Origin: Takifugu bimaculatus | Taxonomy: Eukaryota; Chordata; Actinopteri; Tetraodontiformes; Tetraodontidae | Assembly: GCA_004026145.2 (NCBI GenBank) | Contig: CP034983.1 | Location: 12,495,212 to 12,559,211 of the forward strand | DNA: 64,000 bases | Reading direction: 5' to 3' | Shown: in pieces, positions 43,201 to 55,464 of the stretch | Layout of the letters: every line of letters starts with the position of its first letter | How positions within the stretch are numbered: position 1 is the stretch's first letter | Notes under the pieces: model-generated | Seen by the model: only the letters and a program-made list of their open reading frames with translations | What the model was told of the DNA's origin: nothing | The model's database searches: none | Program-made: the position numbers and the translations under genes

Positions 43201-46200
43201 CCACGTTTGTGGCTCTTCATTACGGAGCAAGCCTCAGGCAGTAAATGAGGCCGCCACTTTTCAGAAATATTATTGCCTCATTATGGCACGACAGAGCTGC
43301 CGCACAATCTCCGCTCTGCCGCTCTGACTGGCTGATAAGTGACAGAATTCCTTCACTTGAACGGCGAAGCGGGATGGAAAAATGGTGTCGGAGGCCTCAG
43401 CTGCTGTTTATTTTCTCTAGATGTTGAGAAACACTCGGTCCCCAGTCCCAGACTTTGCTTCCCTGGGGTCCCGTGCTTGGTCATGGTAGCTTGAGACTTG
43501 TAAACAGCACACCAGATGCTGCGCAGTGATTGGCTGCTGCAAGGGCAGTGGGTTTACGCTGAGGAGAGAGACGTTAAAGGATCGTGTGTACCTGCTAAAA
43601 CGGCTTCTAATGTTTGTCAACCTGATCCAAGACGGGTAAAAACACGTCTTAGACGCTCTTGTTGCATCACAACATAAAGGTGTCCTGTGCATTTATTGCC
43701 CTAATGGTCACTTTAATTATTTACTTACTCGGATGGTTTAGATCACGATTTCTCTCAATAAACACGGACACTATGAGAAGGTCTTTATAGCAGCCATATG
43801 TTATTAACTTGCAGCAGACCTTCAACACTGGGGAAATTTTAGTTCTCCAAAGCTGTGGGCATGTGGCTTCACTACTAATGTTGTAAGAAAATGCTGCTAT
43901 TTGCAGCTTTAGTCCATTAATCCTTCTCAAAATAAACCACGAGTAGTGAGAAATCAAATGGAAACACAGAACCAAATAGACTTACGTCACATAATCAGGA
44001 TGTGAAGCTATTGGACATTTCAAAATCTTTTGCACTTTAGTCCAAAATTGCAAGAAAATAAACATCTCAATATTTTGACTCTGCCTGGGGTCCCTGATCC
44101 ATGGCGCAGCTGTATCCAGCAGGGGTGCTTCAGCAACATCATTTAAATGGAGAGGCATGAGAGTAGGACCTCTTAAAGGATCTAAAAGCAATAAAAGGGG
44201 CGCAATGAGTCAGCCACCGGGAGGATTATCAGTCCAAATTACAGCATGTCAGCGCCCTCGCTTCCATTCGTCCTCCTTCTGAGGAACGTCTTTGTCTGAG
44301 ACAGCGTGGGGGTCCACAAATAGCTTTGTCTCCCACAGACCACCATCTCCGCTCACACCTCCACAATGAGACAACGTGACGCAGCACATTCATATTTAAA
44401 AAGCGGATTCTGTGCAGAGACTACACCCAGGTAATCTGCATTACACTGTAGTAGACGGCCACCTGGCAGCGCTGCATGGAAATGAGCCCACGCAGTGATT
44501 CAAAGAGTGCTATCAAAGACTAACAGGATGAAAGATTTGCAGAAAATGCAAATGCAGAGACTTTCCTGCAGCAGCGAGGGGGAAAGAAAGGTGCAACCAC
44601 TGCAATTCAAACAGTCCTAAATATTCTGCTGCTGCTCCATATGCAAGCCCAGTTTCATTATAGACTCCATCTGATATCATCATTAATAAGCACAACTGCG
44701 AGGAAGTTAAAGTTTGAATAGCAGGCTAACGTCCTACATGTGTGTAGACCCCAAAGTGGACTCATCATGAATCCAATCTGCTGTCAAAATAACAATAAGG
44801 CCTGACAAATTACCTCTAAATCAGGGGTGGGCAAATCCAGTCCTCGAGGGCCGTATCCAAGCCAGACTTTCTGTCCTACAGGTAAATACTTTCACCTGTG
44901 GTTTCATTTACCTTGGTGAAAGTGGTTTCTCTCTGGTAGGATGCAAAACCTGGCTGTAGGACAGAAAGTCTGGCTTGGATACGGCCCTCGATGCCCACCC
45001 CTGCTCTAAATGGTAGCTGATGTTGATGGCCACTGTCCAGGGTTAATGTGCTGACCTGACAGCGGTAAAATGGCTACGCCAAACTTACCTCTGTCTCCAA
45101 GATCGGAGTCTGCACTCAGAGAGCAAACAGCATTCCGGTAAGAGGAGTAGGTATCGCAGCTCCAAGGCACTTACAGTGCAATAATGTTTCCAGCAGCCTT
45201 ATAATAATCGGAAATAAGGAGAAACGCTCTCCAACACTGAGTGAATCTGACTTTAAACAGGAGGCAGCTGAAGTAATAAATGACATGAACTCAATTTGGT
45301 GACTTGGAATTTTATTTCTAAAATTTGGAGTACCAGAGATACCTCCCATTACTGCAAGCTGGAGGTCCAGGAGCTTTGCTACGGGCACATTCTTCCCCTC
45401 TCCAACAGTTTCCATGACCTAGTTTCTCTCCAGGAGTCCTATCACTTCCATAAATCTAATGCGGGATATTACCACAGATAATAATGATGTATAACAGCTC
45501 ACATGATGCTCTCAATTCTGGTATTTTTTACTTTAGCAGCATTTAAAATGGTTGAAACATTTTAAGCTCCGCCCCTTCGGGGCTGAACTCTGACCCCCGA
45601 CAGGAGCTGGATTATATTGCCTCTTCCACTGCATAATTATGAGAAAGGGTTTTTTTGATTTTTTTTATACGAATTATTTAAAAACTAAACGTGATTACAT
45701 TGTCTAGAGAGCTATAACAATATAAAGCAGTTTAATTCACAATAATCACCTTTTCTCCAGATCTTGCTTTCTCAGGTGTTGTTAGCATAATATGCTGCAC
45801 AAACATCCAGAAAGAAGCCAGATTTAGGAGCCACCCGCCTCCTCACACCAAGCATTTCCCATCAGGGCCCGGAGTTGCTGACCGTCTGCTGACCTTCACC
45901 AGCCACATGAGTCCGCCCCAACTCCCACAACCCCCCCCAAGGAAATCACATGTGTGGCACATAATCAGGTCAGGTCATCATCTGTGTGTGTGTCTGCTCA
46001 GCGGGAGGGGGGGGGTAACGTGATGGCAAAGGCCGTGACAAGTCGGCCAGGGGACAGTTAATGTGCGACTCAGCCGCCCACATTCCCGATCACAGCACAG
46101 ACGGCTCCTGTTTGAAGACAATTTTTTCACATAAATTCAGCCCACGTCACAGCGCATTAATAAGGGTGCTCGGTTTTCATGGGATGGGGGGGGGGGGAAG

Positions 46201-49200
46201 GTTCACGCACTTTGGAAGGACATGGGAGGTCAAACAGGCAATGAGAGGAGCCATCAGCCTTCATCACATCTCGCTTATTCATTTTCTTGTTGAGTGGTTA
46301 AAGCTCCCCGCTATGAGGAATGTCGGACAGCGGGGCAGGTTATCAGAGCAGAGAGCTGCTGGGAAACAAACAAAATGGAAATAAAATGACCTTTTCAGAG
46401 ATTCTGTGGCCTGTTTGGTTGTAAAAACTTCCTACAGTGGCAATATTTGGCTTCAGCCTTGCTCAACTCCAGCTCCTTTTCACATAAATGTAGCAAGATA
46501 AGCACCGAGAGGCCTGTAAAACGATTACAAATTGCTTTTCTTTCCACAGAGTAGTAAGAAATTCAGAGTACAAAACCTTCTTTCAAAAACGTATTACCAA
46601 AGATTCAATAAAAATGCACCCGTAACGCAGTTTTGTCTTGTCAGATTAACACTCTCCAACTGACAAATGCTCCAAAACTAACAAACAAATGAAAACAATA
46701 GGTATGATTCACAAATCTTGACTGCTCTCCTCTACTTTTAGAGGTGGTTGAACCAGTCTCCAGGAAACTGGGAGTGTCCAAAAAGGAACTAGATGCTCTG
46801 CACCATATAAACTTAATGAATTTTCAAAACAGGAACCTAGCAAACCATGGCAAACGTATCGACAAGCTAAATCAACAGCAGCGATAGATGAGTTTATGCG
46901 TCAGTACTTGTCATACCACTTGTATGTTCTGGAGCACCTCCATGCTAGGTTCCTACTGGTTGATACAACACCCAGTAAACTGTACCGGCAGGAAGCTCCT
47001 GCATCCGGTGAAATAAGTGAAATGTAGCTCATGCGCAGATCGCATAGGTCAGCCCCGCCGTCCACATGCTCATAAATCAACAACCAAGCTATCTGGGGGT
47101 GTGAGTCCGGCTGCAGTCAGACTTCTTCAGGCCGATTTCATTTGAGCTAAGTGAGTCCACCCATAATCTGACAACAGCAAACGGCTTTGAAGACAGAGAG
47201 CCTGGTAGCATAAATTATTCACGCCAATCAAGCAAGAAGTGTATTCTGATTTAGCTGCGCATGGAGACACAGTGTTTACTCAAGGGAGTGACCCTTCTGT
47301 ACGCAGTGCTGCCATGCACATCCACAGTGAGTCTTTTAATGCTACCAGTATAACCAGTATGAGTTTCACATGATGCCACCACAATGGGGAAGAATTGTCC
47401 TGAAGGGACGCAGCAGCCAGACGTTACCTCAGACAAGGTAACGCGGATGGGCTGAGAACAAAACCCTGTGGCACACCACGAAATTTGGAAATAAAGCTAA
47501 CGGTATGAGCCATATACATATAGTTGGAGGTGCATCGAGATGTTTTAATTCAAAAAATGCTGAATATCCGTGCTTGTGGAATTCTTGTTCATTTTTAAAA
47601 TGATTTAATTACATGTGGGAATGAGTGTGTTTGGCCCTGCGGCGAGGGCTCCCTTCCTCCTCCCACAAAAAGGAGCGAGGTTAACTAGCTCGACCCTCAC
47701 ACGTAGCGATGAATAAAGCGAGCAGACATCAGATCAAGATCCACCCTGGTCCAGATGGAATCCTACGGAGAAGCAATCTGCCGGTCGTAGCTTGATTTTG
47801 TTTTTGCAGGCACAAAGGCGCATAAAGCTGGAAGGTGCACGACGTAATCCTGCTTTTTCTTATGTCTTTAATCACAGGAGGAACAGTAAATAACAGCGTT
47901 TCGAAGCCTTTTATGTGGTTTACACTGCAGCAATGAGAGATCAGAAGGAAAAATCTGATCTGTTATCATTTATCTCTTGCGGGAGCGAAACACGGGTTAA
48001 TTTATTTCAACGTCACTGTGAAACACTGCAGCGAATCTCAGCCATGTCCCGTTTCTCCAGCTCCCGCAGAGCCAGACGTTCATGCCGAGTCAGAAATCCC
48101 TGAATCAATCTTCTTTACTCTGGGGGAATCGATGAAAGACTTGGAGCTGCTTTGCACCACAATCCACGTCCATTTGGGAATTGGAGCGACGACATTAACA
48201 CGTGTCTGCCTTCTGCCGGGTAAAAGGGTCTTTATTTTTGAAATTCGGGGGACGTCTCTGTCCAGTGGTGTCGCGTCCCAGTTTCTGACAGCTCTGACTC
48301 GAGTCCAGGGCGGCTGTTTTCCACCAGCGATAAATCGAGTTATTATGGTGACGGGGAGGATTATCGTTTATGCCACGGTGCTGAGGAAAGTTTCTACTGT
48401 ACTGGATGACAGGGAAATCTCCCAAAACTCCTAATGAAGGCAAACACCACAGTATTTATTAGCAGAGGGGGAGAAATAAGGGTTTATTAGATTCGTGGGG
48501 CTGTTCCATTCTTCATTATAACATGGAGCCCTGGCACAGAGAACGTCTATTAAAGAGGTTGGATCTGGGGCGGATCGTGGGCCCCCGATTCGCTGCGCCA
48601 AAGTTGAAACTGGCCATTATGCTGTGGGCCTCACCTCCACTATTTTAGCACCAAGGGGACGACTTTTGAATGTAGGAGAGGCTTTATAAATCGAAGGGGG
48701 CTTACTTTCATGCTTGGTCCAGTTCTTGGAATAGAAGTACAGTTTTAGACTGCGAGTTTGCCTCAAGCTGAAGACTGGGCCCCTTTCAGTTTCCTAAAAA
48801 TTAGGAACAACTGACGTCCTTCAGCTGAGCAGATTATCAGGTTCTGACAAAGTCCACCTTCAGCAGGGTAAAGTCATGCTAGGAAATCCACACTGTCGCT
48901 CTTAACGCTGCTGCAAACCCAGCAAAGCTTTTGGTTTTTTGTTATCTGAGCTCCCACCCCCAACACACACACACAAACACACACACACACCCAGCAGAGA
49001 TTCCAAACATCCAGTTTTCCAAGAGGCGTCTCCAGAACAAAGCTGTGCAACCGAGTCTCTGCCACAGCACCCAGCAACATTTAAAAGGTGCACTCAAGGC
49101 AGGATGCTAACCCAATATTGAACCAAAGAATGCACCTGGGGGGGGGGGCAGAATGCATTTATGTGGTGTGTCTCACAGCTACTGTTGCCTTTATAGGCTT

Positions 49201-52200
49201 CAATTAGCCGAGTGTCTGATATTGAGCCTGCTAAAAAGCCCCACGTGGAGCAGATAAGGTGGACGGAAAAGGTTGTGTTGGTCATGGGGCATTTATTTTC
49301 CACAAAGGGATGGGAGGGGGGGGGGAGGAGGGTGCCAGGTATTATGCAGAACCGGGCCAGACAACCTGAGCCGGCTCTCCAGCGCGTGGTGAAACAAAAG
49401 CGTGCTGGCAGACGTGCGCGGAGGCTGCAGGCTGCTACGCTCTTGCCGTTACGTAACAATTCAGACAAAGCTCAATGGGAGTGAGTGTGAAGGCGCCATG
49501 TGTGCTCACAGGGTGGGAGGTCAGGGAGCGTGTGTTTGTCTGTGCGCCCCCACCCCCTCCCCAGCTACCTGGCCTTAGTTTCAGGACACATGTGTGTCGT
49601 CATCATATTAATATTTGCACATACAAAGAACAGCAAACACGCATCTGTTTCCTGTTATCACAGTTCACGAGCTTCTTTAAATGAACGTGCGCGAGGAACT
49701 ACCTGTTCCCACCCTAGAGCTCTCCGGCCCCTCGCGCTGGTGGCTGCAGATCCAGTCCACAAAGTTTCTGGACAGACTTGGGTGCGGTTCCCACCCAAAC
49801 ATGGCCCCTGCACAACAGTCACCTGCTCGGCCGTCTGTTGCCTGGGCTACACAGACAAGACAAGCACATGCAAATTTGGAATTCAAATGAGTTCACTTCT
49901 GCTGAAAAAGCAGACAGCGACGGAATTGCGTTCATAGAAATCCGTATTTATTTTTATGGCTTGAACTGAACTGCAATCGCAGCATTTCGTCCGCTTCATC
50001 TTTAGGGACCGTGTGAAAATGATAGATTTATCGAACTTTGACGTTTTTGGGACTTTGCTTCGGGAGTAGAGGCTGTCTGTTGGCTTTAAGAGTCTTGTGA
50101 GCCCTGGTCATCGTGTTTGAACGCTCCCCTAAAAATCAATATTTGTACGGTCCCTAACAAGCCCTGCTAACAATACAAAACACAGCCCTGAGATAGGTTA
50201 AGAAAGCAAATATTGACCATTGCACATTTGACACCTTCCCTGGATGTTCCAACCTAAATCAGGACACGTTCTTTCATAAGATCCCTCGTTGCCACACCAC
50301 TTTTGTGCATAGCTGACACATCAACAGAGATATTTAGCCTCGCACTGATAAGATCTGTCAGTGGTGAGGTTCTGAGGATTCAAGCCGCACTCTGAGATCA
50401 GCCGCAGATGTGTGTGTGTGTCTAACTTGATTGAAAAACGCCATGTTTATGGAGTCTTTACGCACCTGCGAGGAGGCCTGGCAACATTACGGTTTTAGGG
50501 CACATATTTTGCTCTTTGATCGCAGCCATTTATAACACTGGGGGAGATATGAGGAGGTGGAGGACTTTGGCCTTTAAGCAGGGGGTGGCTGGAATGCTAA
50601 CATTCAACAACAATAACAATATTAACTGCTCCTTTCATGTATTTAAAGCCGTCAGTGAAGCCTTCGCACAGGCAGTAACAGGAACAACAGGAACTCGCCG
50701 CCCCGCCATTATAAAAACATTGGAAATTGATTTGGGCCTTTTCTGCTTCGAGTTAAAATCGTGCAAAGACATGAGGCAAACACAGCGCCAAAACGCCCGC
50801 AGTGGAGTAGCATCACGCGAAGCAGTTACTGCTCATAGATAACAATTGGCTGACTTTCTGGAATAAATAAAAGGCAGGAATATTAAAAAAAAACAACTGT
50901 GTATCTGTTGACAGCTGGCGTCCACGCCGTGCGCCCCTGCGGATTTGTGTCACTTTCCAAATCTGCTCTGCACATTTCCAAATCACAGCTCCAGGAAACT
51001 GTGCCTTCACACATGTCGGTGGATATGTGCTCAACATGCCTGAGCGGGCGTAAGAGGCACTGGTGTCATGTGATATGAACCGCTGCCACAGCTCCATGAC
51101 AGCCCACAGAGATGTCAGTCATTCCTAGAGGATTCCTTTTCATGTCAGCCTATGAAAAAAAAAAAAAAAAATGGGGTAGCTCCGTTTCTCACAGCTGGGA
51201 GTGGAAAATGCTGACAGATACCAGTCTGTGTATCCCGTCAGGTACGACACTCCCCCCCACGTGGATCACATTTCACCACTGGGTGACCGGCTCCCGCAAA
51301 TCTTAGCGAATTTTTCAGCTTCTAACACAGAATCTTGCAGGATCACGACAAACGCTAACAAGCTGAGCACCAACTGTCCCGTGGGCAGTACAGCCAATGG
51401 ATGCAAGCCCCCTTTCTTTGTGGTTAGACTTGTTCTCTTAGAAATACATTTCATTAATGTAAATATGCTCTACTGCTTCACTCCTACCAGACTGGATGGA
51501 TAATACATGCATCGAAGGCTAGGGTTAGGTCACTGGTTAGCGGTTAGCCTTTCTGTGCAGATTTTGCATGTTCTCTCTGTGTCTGCAGTGTTCTCTATCT
51601 TCTCTGGTTTACACATCTCTATGTTCTATCTATAGAAGCACATGGGGCATAAGACCAGAAGGCTTTTGATTTTAGTTGATTATCTAGTATTCCTTCATTT
51701 AACCAGTTAGCATTAACAGTATCATTGGCTCCACTTATCGTACACTTACCTGATAGTGTAATTGATGCATTCATTTTTACATTTTTAAAAAAATAAAGCC
51801 TTAAACTTTATCCAGCATACTTAAAAAAAACACTTTGATTATGGGTTATTTCTTAGCCTTATTCAGCTTAATTCTTACAAGCTTGCCGTTTGTGCATGAT
51901 CTTGAGCACAATTGGTCAACTTCATTAGACTGTCCTGTCCCAGTAAACAGGCACAGCAGGATTTATTGATTGACATCCACGCGACTCCCCTATAACTGAA
52001 CGTGATACCTTCACTTCAGCTGGGACCTTTCCACAGTTGTCAGTTTAGCATTCGTGATGCTAATGATAGTAGGCAATCAGGACTGACTGACATGAAATTC
52101 CTCATCCTGTTTACGTGGAACCACAGTTCAGATAAGTGAAGCTTCTTTCTCCAGATGCTTTTTCAGCAGCTCAAACCATCATGTAGGTGCTCTGTAAGTG

Positions 52201-55200
52201 TTGTTTTGTATAAATAAGGCTCTTCCATGCAGCAGCGCCCGCGGATTAGTACCGTGTAATCATCGGAACGTACCAAGCTGCTTCTTTTTCACTTCACGTC
52301 TTGAAAATTACCGAGGGTGGCCGTCAACCTGTGTCAGCGAAAACGAGGCACCATTAACCCGGGCAATTCACTCCAAACACCCACAATGGTGAAGGGAACG
52401 CTGATAACGGCTCGGTTTGTGTCCTCCAGTGCAGCAATTTTGTTTAGCATGTTAGCAAACCGCAGCGGATTAAAATACCAGTTGAAGCAAAACAACTTTT
52501 GAGACAAAAAGAACCCAACCTTTTCTGAGATTTCATAATCGCACTCTAGGAACAGTGTAAAAGTTCTGGTCTCCTAAAATAGTTCCACGAGGCCCGTGTT
52601 GGCACAGCGGCTGCGAAAACAGGTGGATCAAAGCTGAGGTTTTCCTCCAGAGAAATCTGAGTTGATGTCATTCCGCACGGGTCAAGCTTCGAAACCGGCG
52701 GCCCTGCCAACACTGCCGGATTATTATGGGGTGTAAGTCATTAAGAAGATCTCCCCGACACAGGCAGCCCTTTTGAAAGCCAGCCACAAGCTGACCTTTG
52801 CTGATGAGGCGCGAGGACCTGCGCCAGAGGAACACATTTATTCAGTTTAATGGCTCCTCTCTATGACCCCTGACACGGGAGGTTTACTGTGTGCTGAGCC
52901 TCGCGGCGAGCTTGAGCCGATCACTTCCGACGAGAGCGTTGCCCAGGCTAAGACGACGGCCGCATCGGCTTAATGAAATCAAAGCATGCTAACTAATGCT
53001 AACTATATCGGACTTTCTGGACATGCAGGACATGACAACAACAAGCCAGACTACATTTTGAAAAAACATTAAAACCCCACAGTGTTCTAAAGCTGCGCGT
53101 GATGAACTTTTCATTACTTTGGGAGGCTGGAACCTTCCTCTTGTGAGGCAACAGTAACCACTGAACCACTCCAGTATTTTAACGGTGACAGCAGAGGTTG
53201 GTCACCCCACGAGAGGCAGAAAAGCACTTTCATTATGCTATTAACACGTCCCCAGCTCCCCGCAGAGAAGGCACAACCTGTCATATTCTACCTAAGGCGG
53301 CATAAATTAGTAGCAGGCCACACAAAAAAACATTTAACGCCCTGATTGTAGCATCAAACCTTCTCTTGAAGTGTAAAACTGAACTAGGATCCAGACCTGG
53401 GCAGTGATAATCCGTCATTGGCCTCACCGTCACCACCAGACACGAGTTATGACCACACGGTTACCATGGAGTCAGGTAGCTATGGGCTACGACATAGTTT
53501 AGCTTTTTTTTTTAATTTGCTGGCACTTTGAAATGAATTTAATCAGCTTCGCCTTCATCGCCAACATCTGGACGTACCTTTATAAATATAAGCGCTCTCT
53601 CTTCCACACAAACAAACCAACAACACTCGATGCTCAAATCCTCACATCATAAAGTCCAAACACTCGTCTGTTTGGTTTGGTTGTGGTCAGAATTATGATT
53701 TCTTTTTAAATGAACACAATATTCCTGCTCTGTTTACAATTCCTTCAATATTAAAAACCAAACGGCAGTTTCAGGTGCCAGCATGAATCATTCCTGGGGG
53801 ACTTTTAATATTTCCATTATGTGAAGGCGCGGATGACTCAATCAAAGTCTACGTGCCACCAGTCAGAAACTACGAGCGCGTAACCCTCGCTGCTGGAGTG
53901 AAGGCTTCTGGGTAAATGATGACAGAAGCTCCCTCACTCCTGGCCAGCCACAGGAGTCAGTCTCATTCATTTATTGTGTGCTCTGGGACTTTAACCACAA
54001 AAAACACCACGCAGAAATCTCTGTAATTTAGAGAAAAAAAAGCAAAGCTGTAGCCAGCGGAGGTGAGAGGAATGAGCACATCTGAATGGATTTAACAGGT
54101 TTTCACACATTCAGCGCGTCCCTCCAGCACAGAAACCATGAAAACGCCGCACAGACGTGATCACATGACGGCGGACATGTTTATTTTCATGCTCAGTAGC
54201 AGAGAAAGAGCACCGAGGTCTCAGAAGAAGCTGCGTGTGTTCTCGAGATAACCTTCCACTCATATCAGAAGGCTTTATCTGAGGCTGAAGTGGAGGCGAC
54301 TCCCTCTGTTTCACCCCTGATGGACTTCAGACGTCTGCCCCCTTCTCTCCCAGAAGAATATTTTGTGTTCTAACAATGAAGTAAACTTTGGCCTCGCACA
54401 TGCCGTGAGCTGCTGTCTTCAGGGAAGAAAAATGGGATTAGAAGAAAGCGTCAAGCAGGACCAGGATATGATCAATAAAGCTGGGATTGATAGGGACCGG
54501 GATGGATCGGTGGATCTACAGATGACGCTCCTCGTATCTTGACAGTAGCATCATTAGATAAACGGATTATAATCATGGCCCGCTCCTGAGCCGGTGCAAA
54601 TCAGATTAGTGGAAGAATTGAGGATTAATCTGCACTTCCTTTGATTATCTATTACTCTTGACAACTCCAGTTCCAGCTAACTGGATATACTCACACTCTT
54701 TTGGTATTTCGTGCTGGAAGCTAACACACATAAGCTAAAATGTAACAACAGGGTCTCGGGATCCTGTTCTGCATCTGACACAGTTCTACATTCACTGGCC
54801 CCGTTATACTGGGACAGAGGTCAGGCAGACCAGTAATGGTAAAGCAGGATTTAACTGGTTGGAATTGCTCAGAGAGGACAAATGGACTGGTCGCAGAGGC
54901 CAAATAGGCTGTTCTAATAGAACAGAAAGGCTAGGTAGGACAATAGAGGGGTGATGGACTGGTTAGAGCGGGACAAAAAGCCTGAACAGACTGGCTATAG
55001 TGGGACAGACAAACAAAATGGACTGGTCTGGTGGGGTAAGGTGACTGGGAATCAATAACTGTACAGACTTACTAATACTGGCGTGGCCTCCGGGTAAAAA
55101 AAACCGGTGTTTTTACTCAGACAGCATCAGCATGTGAGCCTGGGTCTGAGGATCGGTGACATCACGCCGGGCCGGAGTAATAGCCCGTGTCTGGCTCGGG

Positions 55201-55257
55201 AGTTGCGCAACAGAGTGTCCAGCGGGACCAAAAAGGGCAACTTCAGTCAGTCTCTTA

Positions 55258-55340
<83 letters not shown>

Positions 55341-55464
55341 TAACCTGCTCCTTCCGCTTCTGCCAGCGGCCACACGGGCTCTCCTCCAAGATTTCGCTCT
55401 CATCCTCACTTTCCTCTTCCTTCCCCTCCGACCCCGATTTTCTCTCCGGGACAGACATCGTCAT
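38389..55464 (-). CDS. nrbp2: Nuclear receptor-binding protein 2 (pseudokinase), 505 aa, one frameshift
   Basis: Catalytically dead kinase-like adaptor of the NRBP family. Eighteen coding exons: 55464-55345, 42376-42254, 42028-41927, 41849-41760, 41578-41538, 41444-41350, 41242-41219, 41135-41049, 40971-40916, 40827-40731, 40577-40445, 40293-40191, 40102-40052, 39971-39836, 39752-39699, 39331-39268, 38624-38569, 38475-38389. After dropping one extra base in exon 10 they give 505 aa (human NRBP2 501). NRBP2 rather than NRBP1 is shown by SVWHRLFVN, PENCVEEKTK and the ELVHYAF C-terminus, and by linkage to puf60/scrib. Pseudokinase signs: HGN (about 170-172) replaces HRD, IGS (about 188-190) replaces DFG, and no Gly loop or VAIK Lys is present. 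Intron 8 is GC-AG. Confidence 0.96.
40445..42376 (-). CDS. nrbp2: nrbp2 exons 2-11: pseudokinase domain
   Basis: Ten exons cover residues about 41-322. Recognisable kinase-fold segments are AMDTEEGVEVVWNEV, VEHPNIVKFHKYWLD, VIFITEYMSSGSLKQFLKKT, WKRWCTQILSALSYLHSCDP, IIHGNLTCDTIFIQHNG, NLHFFAPEFG, IDIFSFGICALEMAVLEIQ and AHDLLFHRVLFEVHSLKLLA. Exon 7 is a 24-nt microexon. Exon 8 ends with a GC donor. Exon 10 (40827-40731) has 97 nt where 96 are needed. Confidence 0.95.
40731..40827 (-). CDS. nrbp2: nrbp2 exon 10, carrying a +1 frameshift
   Basis: Starts MAVL in frame, then needs one base removed (minus-strand GTACTTGGAGATC where GTACTGGAGATC is expected) to read EIQANGDSVVSKEAIVNAGH and SLEDPLMR, 32 residues as in human NRBP2. 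Exon borders are otherwise standard. Read literally the protein becomes GDPGQRRQRRIQ and loses the rest of the pseudokinase domain. Confidence 0.9.
41219..41242 (-). CDS. nrbp2: nrbp2 exon 7, 24-nt microexon
   Basis: Together with the flanking split codons it encodes VWHRLFVN, the NRBP2-specific insertion after KIGS (human NRBP2 VWHRIFSN; absent in NRBP1). The acceptor is CTACAG and the donor GTAAGA. Too short to show up as an open frame, but phase and homology are exact. Confidence 0.93.
44822..45003. mobile_element. hAT-type MITE, 182 bp, with 8-bp target-site duplication
   Basis: Terminal inverted repeats start CAGGGGTGGGCAAATCCAGT and end with the reverse complement family ...GATGCCCACCCCTG. 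Inverted similarity extends about 55-60 bp inward (CAAGCCAGACTTTCTGTCCT and its complement AGGACAGAAAGTCTGGCTTG). An 8-bp direct repeat CTCTAAAT flanks both ends (44814-44821 and 45004-45011), the length expected for hAT transposase. No coding capacity, so it is a non-autonomous element. Arms are nearly intact, suggesting a fairly recent insertion. Confidence 0.92.
51535..51625. repeat. Relic of a dispersed teleost repeat
   Basis: The text around GCCTTTCTGTGCAGATTTTG and CATGTTCTCTCTGTGTCTGC matches the well-known fish repeat segment CCTTTCTGTGTGGAGTTTGC / ATGTTCTCCCTGTGTCTGC. Recognised from memory only; boundaries unclear. Confidence 0.5.
55261..55340. repeat. (CA)40 microsatellite abutting the nrbp2 exon 1 donor
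   Basis: 80 bp of CA broken once by a T at 55314. The nrbp2 donor starts 4 bp away at 55344, so the intron opens GUUAGUGUGUGUG. A second CA tract lies at 55502-55527 on the other side of exon 1. Confidence 0.95.
55345..55464 (-). CDS. nrbp2: nrbp2 exon 1
   Basis: 40 codons: MTMSVPERKSGSEGKEEESE, DESEILEESPCGRWQKRKEQ. The ILEESPCGRWQKR block is the NRBP-family signature. Two in-frame ATGs lie close together (55464 and 55458). A further in-frame ATG at 55524 would add a low-complexity CV-rich leader from the CA repeat and is unlikely to be used. The donor GTTAGT runs straight into an 80-bp TG/CA microsatellite, and another CA tract lies just upstream at 55502-55527. Confidence 0.93.

Larger units (their letters stand above)
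42377..55344 (-). other. nrbp2: nrbp2 intron 1 (13 kb)
   Basis: No nested gene recognised on either strand; the longest open frame (48018-48434, plus) has no protein-like features. Contains a hAT-type MITE (44814-45011), a CA tract (48963-48991), G runs near 46008, 46185, 49140 and 49318, and a relic of a dispersed teleost repeat near 51540-51620. Confidence 0.8.

Noticed and set aside
48018..48434. 138-codon open frame on the plus strand in nrbp2 intron 1
   Set aside because: No recognisable domain, no low-complexity or codon pattern typical of coding sequence, and no splice context; chance ORF.
50516..50842. 108-codon plus-strand open frame
   Set aside because: No similarity recognised, includes simple-sequence AAC repeats; chance ORF within the intron.
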